In this document: positions 7,501-13,923 of the stretch, one piece after another
Layout of the letters: each line of letters starts with the position of its first letter
Numbering within the stretch: position 1 is the first letter of the stretch
Assembly: GCA_002716825.1 (NCBI GenBank)
Contig: PBCC01000001.1
Coordinates: forward strand, 55,254 to 119,253
DNA from: Halobacteriovorax sp.
GTDB taxonomy: Bacteria > Bdellovibrionota > Bacteriovoracia > Bacteriovoracales > Bacteriovoracaceae
Direction: 5' to 3'
Length of the DNA stretch: 64,000 bases
The notes under the pieces: model-generated
The model's database searches: none
Told to the model about the DNA's origin: nothing
What the model saw: the letters and a program-made list of their open reading frames with translations, nothing else
Position numbers and translations under genes: made by a program

Positions 7501-8133
7501 ATGCTGAAGTCTTATCATACCGATGAAAATTTAAATATTGATATATCAACCGATCTTTCTGTCGACCTGTCTATAAAATGTTATCGAACTCCCATTGGAG
7601 GGTTTGACGTTGTGATTGGCGAAGAAGTTTATCCAATAAATGTTAAAGAGAGAAATAGATGGCGGGCAGTGCTTTTTATTATGATGATTGGACCTGCGGG
7701 AATTGCAATGAATTATGGTTTTATTGCGGGATTCTTCTCTCTTTTAACCTATGCCTTAATCGGAATTAAGTTTGGTTTTATTTACATTGGCTGTTTTCAC
7801 ATCCTCTCAATGCTTTCACCTTTCGTTTATTTCAGTAAGTATAAAATAATAGATCCGGAAATAAAAAAGAAGGCTAAAGACTACTTGAACACAGAATGGA
7901 AAAAGAAAAAAGATCAGCGATCAAAAGACGAAGGTGATTACTACTCTAAAAAGGGTGGTTCTAAATTAAAAACAGTTTTGTTTGGAAACCCTGAAGCACG
8001 AAGCAGTTTAATTAACGCGGGAAAATCTTTTAGCAAAGCGATGAGCGGTGACAAGGCAGAGTTTGCAAAAGCAAAAGAACATCTAAAAGAATCTCTTGAT
8101 CCAATAAAAAAAGATAAAGACAAAGCAAGCTAA
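7501..8133 (+). CDS. Membrane protein with long basic C-terminal tail (210 aa)
   Basis: ATG 7501 has GGAG 8-10 nt upstream (AGGAGTTGTGT). An N-terminal soluble segment contains GGFDVVIGEEVYPI (about 32-45). Three hydrophobic helices follow at roughly 55-110 (VLFIMMIGPAGIAM, then two more). The last 90 residues are very Lys-rich and polar. The layout, a short N-terminal domain followed by helices, recalls DUF2628-type proteins, but this is not a firm assignment. It is the first of four co-directional envelope genes ending in three lipoproteins. Confidence 0.6.
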   Translation: MLKSYHTDENLNIDISTDLSVDLSIKCYRTPIGGFDVVIGEEVYPINVKERNRWRAVLFIMMIGPAGIAMNYGFIAGFFSLLTYALIGIKFGFIYIGCFHILSMLSPFVYFSKYKIIDPEIKKKAKDYLNTEWKKKKDQRSKDEGDYYSKKGGSKLKTVLFGNPEARSSLINAGKSFSKAMSGDKAEFAKAKEHLKESLDPIKKDKDKAS

Positions 8134-8146
8134 TATCGGAGGTAAC

Positions 8147-8743
8147 ATGATAATTAAATTAATTCTAATCCTTACTTTAGGAGCATTAGTGTCCTGTTCT
8201 TCAGGTGGTAAGAATAGCTCTGTTGATGAAATTAAAGATGATGAAATTGTCGGGAAAGATGTCCCCTCTTGGACTGAAGACAATGGGATTATCTCAGGTC
8301 GCCTAGTTGCTGTTGGTTACTCTGAAATGGCAGTCAGCAAGTCGCCTCGGTTTGTAGAAAAGGCTGCGCTAATGGACGGAGAAACAAAATTATTGGCTGA
8401 TGCTCCCCAGGATTTTAGAATTCTTACACAAAATTCTTTAACTGGTGCGGGAATTGAGAGCTCTGAGTTTGTTCAGATCCAAACAAGCCTCAAGGAAGTT
8501 ATGGGAGTTGAAGGGTTTAAGCGCCACGAAAAGACTTGTCGAAAAATTGTAAGATATACAGAAAGCAATGATCGAAATATTTTAAGAGGATGCTGGTATC
8601 GCGTAAGCGCTGACTTGAATAAATTGCAAGAGGCTTATCGCTATATTCTTGAAAAGAAGTATGGTCGTGGGAAGGCAGACAAGTTTAAAGAACTAATGGG
8701 ACAAGAAATAGATAAGATAAATGACCACAAGAAGTTTGATTAG
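8147..8743 (+). CDS. Lipoprotein (198 aa), LPP20-like
   Basis: Signal peptide MIIKLILILTLGALVSC with lipobox LVSC (Cys17). The mature part begins SSGGKNSS. SGRLVAVGYSEMAVSKSPRFVEKAALMDGETKL resembles the LPP20/FlgT-like fold in which a small domain follows 'GyA'. Likely anchored to the outer membrane, facing the periplasm or the surface. Start supported by GGAGGTAAC before the ATG. Lipoproteins in mobile elements often act in entry exclusion or envelope modification; here that is only a possibility. Confidence 0.75.
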   Translation: MIIKLILILTLGALVSCSSGGKNSSVDEIKDDEIVGKDVPSWTEDNGIISGRLVAVGYSEMAVSKSPRFVEKAALMDGETKLLADAPQDFRILTQNSLTGAGIESSEFVQIQTSLKEVMGVEGFKRHEKTCRKIVRYTESNDRNILRGCWYRVSADLNKLQEAYRYILEKKYGRGKADKFKELMGQEIDKINDHKKFD

Positions 8744-8751
8744 GCACCAAC

Positions 8752-9177
8752 ATGAAAGCTTTAATCCTGTTTTTGAGCGGGAGCCTACTTGCCTCCTGCT
8801 CACTATTTGGGCTTGGTGGCAAGTATATTTACCCATGTGAAAAAATTCTAAAAGGTCTTAAGAATGACTCCCGTCTCTTGGTTGTAGAAGGTGAAGGTCC
8901 TGTCATTTCTACGAGTGCGTGGGACGTTGATTTAAGGACTGATTCAGTTGGCGAGGGTGCAGCTTATCAAAGAGGCAAAGCGGATATGCTTCAAAAACTT
9001 TATTATAATCATTCAAAGCTAGATATAAAAAAAATAGAAAAAATTACTCATCGAAAGAAAGGTACGTTTGTTGAAAGTACCAGTGATGAAGATGTTAAAA
9101 TTTCCTCAAGAAAGATGGTCATCTTATCATGCAAGGGAAGTGTTTACGGGATTGTTAAGAAAGGAGATTTTCAATGA
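8752..9177 (+). CDS. Lipoprotein (141 aa)
   Basis: Lipoprotein signal peptide MKALILFLSGSLLASC, lipobox LASC (Cys16). The mature protein contains VVEGEGPVISTSAWDVDL and EGAAYQRGKADMLQKLY and ends with a predicted beta strand. No family assignment. It begins 8 nt after the preceding lipoprotein and overlaps the next by 4 nt (ATGA), so it is clearly an operon member. Confidence 0.72.
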   Translation: MKALILFLSGSLLASCSLFGLGGKYIYPCEKILKGLKNDSRLLVVEGEGPVISTSAWDVDLRTDSVGEGAAYQRGKADMLQKLYYNHSKLDIKKIEKITHRKKGTFVESTSDEDVKISSRKMVILSCKGSVYGIVKKGDFQ

Positions 9178-9578
9178 AGCCTGTATTGATAATTTCATTA
9201 TTTTTCCTGACAAGCTGTGGGTCGATGAAGAAACGAGGCTGCCTTAGTGAAGCGTTGAGTTTACAGTCTAAGGCAGACCTTGATGATAATTTAGTTTATA
9301 TCAGAAGCGCCCCAGGTCGGTCTCACGATGGAGCCGCATCGTTATTAAGAAAAGAGATGCCAATTTTTTATTACCCAGGGAAAACTATATTAGTTAAAAG
9401 ATGGCGGAGCAACAACTCAAGAGATGACTATAGAGAGTTTAATAAAACGGGTCTCTGGACACTGGAAGATGGATCTCGAAAACAACCAGACTTAATATGC
9501 CAGGATAATGAAAATAGTGACTATTATGCTTATGCAGTAATAGATATTTCGGAAATTAAAAATTTCCTAATCCCGTAG
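9174..9578 (+). CDS. Lipoprotein (134 aa)
   Basis: Lipoprotein signal MKPVLIISLFFLTSCGS, lipobox LTSC (Cys15). The mature part is basic, then aromatic-rich (YYPGKTILVKRWRS). No recognised domain. Its ATG overlaps the stop of the preceding lipoprotein gene (ATGA), with AAGGAG upstream. Third in the lipoprotein series, expected to be co-expressed with 8147 and 8752. Confidence 0.72.
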   Translation: MKPVLIISLFFLTSCGSMKKRGCLSEALSLQSKADLDDNLVYIRSAPGRSHDGAASLLRKEMPIFYYPGKTILVKRWRSNNSRDDYREFNKTGLWTLEDGSRKQPDLICQDNENSDYYAYAVIDISEIKNFLIP

Positions 9579-9591
9579 GAGTTTATCAAAA

Positions 9592-9900
9592 ATGGAAGAG
9601 CTTCATATTTTATCAAACTGCATACTGAATAATCTTTCAAAAAATGGACAGCTACTAGAGGAACACGACCAGTATATATTGGACGCTACTAAGTATGGTC
9701 TTGATGAAGTAATCTTTGCGATCTGCAAGGTACTAATTGATATGGGATTAAAAAACCAAGAAGAAAACAATGAGATTGCTTTAAGTATATTGAGTCGTTC
9801 TATTTCAGACGCAATTTCCCAAATAAAGCAAGAAAATGGCAGGTTTCAGAAGCTCTTCTATTCATGGATTAATAGTCAAGAAGATGGAGAGAATATTTAA
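9592..9900 (+). CDS. Small helical hypothetical protein (102 aa)
   Basis: Cytosolic, Leu/Ile/Asn-rich and almost entirely predicted helix, with no Cys cluster, signal or membrane segment beyond ordinary hydrophobic faces. It starts 13 nt after the last lipoprotein with GGAG upstream and is followed at once by a terminator (9906). It closes the 7207-9900 plus-strand transcript. No family recognised. Confidence 0.55.
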   Translation: MEELHILSNCILNNLSKNGQLLEEHDQYILDATKYGLDEVIFAICKVLIDMGLKNQEENNEIALSILSRSISDAISQIKQENGRFQKLFYSWINSQEDGENI

Positions 9901-9905
9901 AAATA

Positions 9906-9943
9906 GATAACAGAGTCCTCTTTCGTGACTCCGTTATCATTTT
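9906..9943 (+). terminator. Intrinsic terminator
   Basis: GATAAC-A-GAGTC (9906-9917) pairs with GACTC-C-GTTATC (9927-9938), with a single mismatch in the stem, and is followed by ATTTTCCC. It ends the repressor-lipoprotein transcript. Confidence 0.75.
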
Positions 9944-10313
9944 CCCAGATATAATTTGAGTTATAATACAATTTCAATAGTTTAAAGTGATAAGTCCTAG
10001 GATTTAGACCGAATAAAACAAGCTAGGATTAGAATGTTTCCTCATCTGTTTACCTATCTCTCGACAGTAGATTCTCGTGCAGAGGGATCGAGTAGTTTGG
10101 CCGAAGGCCAATACTGATCGAGTTAGGAACTCTCTTTTTATTGACACAGTATATGTAAGTAAATATTCTGATGTTGGTTTTTAGAGATATCCAGCCGCTC
10201 GCAGCTATAACAGCCATGGTGAAAATTTCTTCTGTGCCTTAAATTGAGTTTAACAACTTTTTTCAGGACTTCTTAATGCGAGTAGAGAATATAGTCCAAG
10301 AAAGGGTTGCAAA
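9944..10313. other. Intergenic region with a TTGGCC hairpin
   Basis: No credible ORF was found in 370 bp. It contains the hairpin AGTAGTTTGGCC-GAA-GGCCAATACT (10091-10115), which is repeated almost exactly at 10797-10823, and probably the promoter of the 10314 gene. TTGACA at 10142 with TATGTA about 5 nt further is not well spaced. Confidence 0.5.
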
Positions 10314-10778
10314 ATGTCTAAGACTACACCAGAAAGCCTTAAAGAGAAGGCAAAACAAATCCGTAAATTTATCAGAGAAAAGAACAATGTGGATATTTCA
10401 CATAGTCACTGTCTCGAGCTAGCATCAAATCTATTTGGTTTCCATGACTGGAATACCGCCTCAGCTATTTTGAAGTCCAAAGAGTCGAAAAAGTCTAAAG
10501 AAGTCTTTCCTGTTCACATTAAAACTGTTGGGGATATGAAGCAGGCATTAGAAAGCTTCGAGGATACTGACACAATCGATGCCGACTATACCTTTAAACT
10601 TGAAGAAATCTTAGAGGAGCTTGAAGAATTTAGTGCTCCAGACGATGAGATTTATCAAGAGTTTTCACTTTCAATTGGTGGAAAGAATGATGATATTGTT
10701 ACTTTTCAACTTAAACTTGAACATGAAAGTATGAGTCAGTCTTCAAAAGGACCCTTTTATAGGATCTCTAAACAATAG
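10314..10778 (+). CDS. Glyoxalase_8-type (glyoxalase superfamily-like) element protein
   Basis: The N-terminal 55 residues match the motif seen in plasmid/ICE-borne glyoxalase-superfamily-like proteins: LKEKAKQIRKFIREKN, then ISHSHCLELASNLFGFHDWNTASAI (about 31-53). The rest is acidic (ILEELEEFSAPDDEI) and ends in a beta-rich segment, and seems specific to this protein. The domain is typical of conjugative plasmids and integrative elements; its biochemical role is not established. ATG 10314 lies 9-12 nt after AAGGG. Monocistronic, flanked by two copies of the TTGGCC hairpin. Confidence 0.75.
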   Translation: MSKTTPESLKEKAKQIRKFIREKNNVDISHSHCLELASNLFGFHDWNTASAILKSKESKKSKEVFPVHIKTVGDMKQALESFEDTDTIDADYTFKLEEILEELEEFSAPDDEIYQEFSLSIGGKNDDIVTFQLKLEHESMSQSSKGPFYRISKQ

Positions 10779-10796
10779 GACTTGCTTTCATATTGT

Positions 10797-10823
10797 GTAG
10801 TTTGGCCGAAAGGCCAATACTAC
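10797..10823. terminator. Bidirectional hairpin, second TTGGCC copy
   Basis: GTAGT-TTGGCC-GAAA-GGCCAA-TACTAC gives a long stem with a GAAA tetraloop. It separates the convergent 10314 gene and the methyltransferase gene. A near copy is at 10091-10115. Confidence 0.6.
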
Positions 10824-11647
10824 AATGGTTTTCTTAGACCTGTAAGAATTTCAAAAGCGAGCCTTGCCTGATTTGGAACTACTGCATTCCCAAGGGCTTT
10901 AATTGAGTCCAATTGGTTGGGAATCCCATGAACCACTCTAGCCACCTCGGGTTCAGTTTTCCACGTATAGGTCGTGGCATCAATTGTCCGTTTTGACCTA
11001 TTAATTGAACGTAACGAGCGAGACTTAAGCTCCCTTCTGTCCCTTTTCTGTTTACTTTTCTCCATGAATTTTTCCTTTTAAAATATGTATCTTGCTCACA
11101 AAGAATGGAGCCAGCAGTTGCATCAGTTTTCATCAGTGTTGGATACCGCAAGCATGAACCACCTTCGTCTGAGGTGAGAAGCTCCAACTCCGGTAGCAGG
11201 TATAACCGTCCATTCAAAACAATAGCCGAGTTGGGTAAACGTTGTGCATACTTCCTTGAGTGACTTTCCAACGATTCCGTGGACATTTTCCAAGAATACA
11301 AATTTGGGTCGTATTTCATTAACAAGTCTTGTGAGCTCAAAGAATAGGATGCTATCTTTTCCCGCCAGACCTTTTCCCATTGGGTTGTGGGTTGATAGTT
11401 GCTGACATGGACTTCCTCCGTAAATGATATCGATGCCTTCTGGAAGGGTATCACTGGAGAGTGATCTAATATTATCCCAGATTGGTGCATTTGATAGGAG
11501 CCCATCAGACATCCTTGAGAGTAATACTGATTGGCAATATTTATCTTTTTCGCAGTAAGCGATTGTTTCGATGTAAGGTGATAATGCGAGGGTATCACCC
11601 CCGATTCCTGAGAACAAACTAAGTCCTCGTAGTTTAGGTAAATCCAC
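10820..11647 (-). pseudogene. C5 cytosine DNA methyltransferase, frame-disrupted
   Basis: The first 174 codons (GTG 11647) carry the C5-MTase motifs: I (LSLFSGIGGDTLAL), IV with the catalytic Cys (GGSPCQQLS), VI (FVFLENV) and VIII (GASHLRRRWFMLA). The frame then stops at 11123. The +1 frame continues with family-like sequence (YPTLMKTDATAGSI, SLARYVQLIGQNGQL, LNPRWLEWFMGFPTNW) and stops at 10879. The original frame reopens over the same bases and encodes a motif X tail (VVHGIPNQLDSIKALGNAVVPN) to 10820. So the coding order is frame 1, frame 2, with two alternative tails. It is probably inactivated, unless frameshifting is used. It starts 36 nt downstream of the RT gene, on the same strand. 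Confidence 0.85.
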
Positions 11648-11683
11648 ATTTAAACTCCTATTGATAGTAAATTGTTTAAACTC

Positions 11684-12793
11684 TTAAAAAGGAATGTCAT
11701 CAAATGAAAAGACATTTACTTCTATCTTAAGAGGAGAAGGTACTATTTCATTTTTAATGCATTTGAAGGAACGGTTTCTATACTCTGGTACAGACTTCTT
11801 GAGAATTCTAATTGCTCTAGAAATAACTCTACGTTGCTGTTGTTTATTCTTCCAAATAGTTCCTGGTGGGAATGTTTGGAATAATGGGTAACCGTATTTT
11901 GTTTTTGGAGAGTTGACTCCAATAACACGTGAAAACGTACTTGAAGCAAAAGTGTAGCGTCTCTCATAAGGGTACTTGCAGATAAATTGCTTAAAGTTTT
12001 TGAGATATTTATCGATAGTCTTATTGCGAATACTCGTTTTTAAAGCACCATTCTTATTTCGATAGATGATTAATCCTAGTCGCTCAAGTACCTTGGTGGA
12101 ATTTGCGTGAGTATTTGATACAACTAAACCTTTTTTGTTATCTAGAGAATGGATTTTTATCAAGAGCAAATTATTTAGAAAACTATAGATATTTGTTAAC
12201 AAAACAATATGACTCATTCTATCTGCATAGAAAACGAAGTCATCAACATAGAGCTGAAATTGGTAATTTATTCCAAGTATATGTTTTCCTAAAAAGTTGA
12301 ATGTCTTTGAAATATTAAATTGAGTTAGTTTAAAGATTGCCTCAGTTGATGACAGTCCAGGTCTTAAACCGAGAAGTTTTGTCTTTTGAAAAACTTCAGT
12401 ACTTCGCAATGGAGAGATGTAAAGCACTACTAGCGGAACAAAAGTCTTTATTATTAGCAAAGGATTAAATAGAAAGTTCCATATAAGTAACAAAAAGATA
12501 TTCGAAGAATAATAAGCGTCTTTTATGTCTCCATACCCAACCCACTTAAAACTATTAGTGAATTTGATATCATTAAGACTTTGGTTGAAACGATTACTAT
12601 GTATTAGTTCAAGACGGTGTTCATTCGCTATGTGATGTCTTATTGCACTTGCGGTTCTTTTGTCCAATTCTTTATGTTCTTCTTGAGATATGGAGATTTC
12701 ACGCTTTTTTCCACTAATATTAGGAGTGATAATCTTCACGCTGTCATTATAGGCTTCTAGGTATTTTCTAATGGTTATAAATGGATTGTTCAT
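11684..12793 (-). CDS. Reverse transcriptase with YVDD motif and SSB-like C-terminal tip
   Basis: RT core motifs in order: GYGDIKDAYYSS (catalytic Asp89), GLRPGLSSTEAI (motif 4-like, 142-152) and LYVDDFVFYAD (Asp184/Asp185), followed by about 180 residues of basic thumb/C-terminal region. There is no maturase X, endonuclease or protease domain, so at 369 aa it has retron/DGR/UG-RT size. It lacks the retron VTG and NAxxH signatures and the DGR IGxxxSQ motif, and uses YVDD rather than the usual YADD or YMDD. I leave it unclassified. The last residues, VFSFDDIPF, match the acidic tip of bacterial SSB. GAGGTAAAT precedes ATG 12793. Preceded by a structured 142-nt gap and ORF158, followed by a C5 methyltransferase. 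It may be an anti-phage RT; that is inference. Confidence 0.85.
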   Translation of the reverse strand: MNNPFITIRKYLEAYNDSVKIITPNISGKKREISISQEEHKELDKRTASAIRHHIANEHRLELIHSNRFNQSLNDIKFTNSFKWVGYGDIKDAYYSSNIFLLLIWNFLFNPLLIIKTFVPLVVLYISPLRSTEVFQKTKLLGLRPGLSSTEAIFKLTQFNISKTFNFLGKHILGINYQFQLYVDDFVFYADRMSHIVLLTNIYSFLNNLLLIKIHSLDNKKGLVVSNTHANSTKVLERLGLIIYRNKNGALKTSIRNKTIDKYLKNFKQFICKYPYERRYTFASSTFSRVIGVNSPKTKYGYPLFQTFPPGTIWKNKQQQRRVISRAIRILKKSVPEYRNRSFKCIKNEIVPSPLKIEVNVFSFDDIPF

Positions 12794-12935
12794 ATTTACC
12801 TCTACGAAAAGTGGTGGGATACCCTGCCTACATTATTGCTAGATCAAAGACAGGTTGAGTCTCTAGATATTAATACAGGCCAGCACACCTCCCACCGGAA
12901 TGTGCAGGATACTTTTATTAATTAAATTAAAAATT
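12794..12935 (-). ncRNA. Candidate structured ncRNA/leader upstream of the RT
   Basis: Read on the minus strand, the 142-nt gap between ORF158 and the RT has several complementary segments. GGTGGGA (12896-12890) pairs with TCCCACC (12819-12813) and closes about 70 nt, like retron a1/a2 arms. Inside, CTAG-AGAC (12866-12859) pairs with GTCT (12851-12848) and CTAG (12842-12839), and GCCT (12880-12877) with AGGC (12829-12826). GCACA (12905-12901) also pairs with TGTGC (12887-12883); its loop contains GGTGGGA, so a pseudoknot or an alternative fold is possible. A msr/msd-like template or a regulatory leader are both open. Confidence 0.45.
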
Positions 12936-13412
12936 TTAAGGATGAATAGTATTATTTTTGCATAATATATTTGAGAAGTTTCCTCGTATAGAATCCATTT
13001 TTAGAAAAAAATCAGGTATCCTGTAACATTCAGAAACATCTTGTATGTCAATAAAATGCTCACCTCTAGATTCGATTAAAGTGACGACCTGTTCTTTCGA
13101 AGGCTGGTTCTGCAGTGAGATTTCAGTAATCATAACGGTGTAGCAGAAGTCTGAATCAAGCTTAATCGCGAATTGTTTATAAAGCCTTACAATCTCTTTC
13201 TTTATAGAATCTGTAACAAATGTAGTTTCAAAAAATTTTCCATTATTTTTTTCTGCGTTGCCGGTAATATGGTAGATGAAATATTCTTCTTTAATATTTA
13301 TATCATTCTCAAATTCTCTTATAACCCGAATCGCTTTTTGGGGAAGGATTTGATTTATAGTAAAACTTCTATCGTCTTTATCCGCTTGTGTTGTTTTTTG
13401 ATTCAAATTCAT
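12936..13412 (-). CDS. Unknown RT-associated protein (158 aa)
   Basis: ATG 13412 is preceded by AAGGAGTTATTA. A soluble, mixed alpha/beta protein. The first 25 residues are polar. The central part (EEYFIYHITGNAEKNNGKFFETTFVTDSIKKEIVRLYKQF) and the strand-like FCYTVMITEISLQ are followed by a loose C-terminus. No family was recognised; it does not look like the four-helix DGR Avd protein. It lies 142 nt upstream of the RT on the same strand, with the structured segment between, so it may be an accessory protein or effector of the RT. Confidence 0.6.
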   Translation of the reverse strand: MNLNQKTTQADKDDRSFTINQILPQKAIRVIREFENDINIKEEYFIYHITGNAEKNNGKFFETTFVTDSIKKEIVRLYKQFAIKLDSDFCYTVMITEISLQNQPSKEQVVTLIESRGEHFIDIQDVSECYRIPDFFLKMDSIRGNFSNILCKNNTIHP

Positions 13413-13710
13413 TAATAACTCCTTAATCCTAATTATTGATATTCATAACTTTTATAATTTTTTAATTTCCTTCAAATAATTTTATTTCCCCAATTAATCT
13501 TTGTTTTTTGTCTTAGATAATTTTTTGTTTCCCCCCGCAAAGAATGAGTTTCCGATGGTTTGTTACCTTTATTGAAGATAACGGATCGCTATAGGCGGGT
13601 ATTGAAGGTTAAGAAATCTTAATCCTTGGTATCTGTTAGTAACTGCTTGTCATTACCTAGTTGCTAGACGATAATTTTAATCGTTTACCTATTTAAATAT
13701 GGAGTATGTG
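13413..13710. promoter_or_regulatory. A+T-rich divergent promoter region
   Basis: About 300 bp separate the RT unit (leftward) from the restriction operon (rightward), and no ORF is credible. TTAAGA-AA-TCTTAA (13609-13622) is an operator-like inverted repeat, GTTA/TAAC flank an ATTGAAG direct repeat, and poly-T/poly-C runs lie at 13501-13536. The regulator encoded at 13711 may act here. Confidence 0.45.
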
Positions 13711-13905
13711 TTGGAACTAGCTATCAAGGACCGATGGTTGTCTGTAGTTGAAATTGCCCAATATGTTGGAGTTTCCAAGGAAACTATTTACAGATGGGTA
13801 GAGCAAGGAAAAATTCCCTCTCATAAAGTTGGAAAGCAGTGGAAGTTTAAGACTGTAGAGGTCGATGACTGGATTAGAAGCGGCGGAGCAGAAATTAATA
13901 ATTAA
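13711..13905 (+). CDS. Excisionase-type (HTH_17) DNA-binding protein
   Basis: IKDRWLSVVEIAQYVGVSKETIYRWVEQGKIPSHKVGKQWKFKTVEVDDWI is a complete MerR/excisionase-like winged HTH. I prefer TTG 13711, which has GGAG 6 nt upstream and gives the typical 'MEL-IKDRWLS' start; ATG 13699 has no Shine-Dalgarno. Such small proteins often head type III-like restriction operons and probably act as regulators rather than true excisionases. The restriction subunit begins 18 nt downstream. Confidence 0.85.
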   Translation: MELAIKDRWLSVVEIAQYVGVSKETIYRWVEQGKIPSHKVGKQWKFKTVEVDDWIRSGGAEINN

Positions 13906-13923
13906 AAGCACAGGGATGATGCT

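Noticed and set aside
11684..13412. Calling the RT a retron or a DGR
   Set aside because: The RT lacks the retron VTG and NAxxH and the DGR IGxxxSQ motifs, no template/variable repeat pair was seen, and the gap RNA is smaller than a typical msr-msd. Left unclassified.
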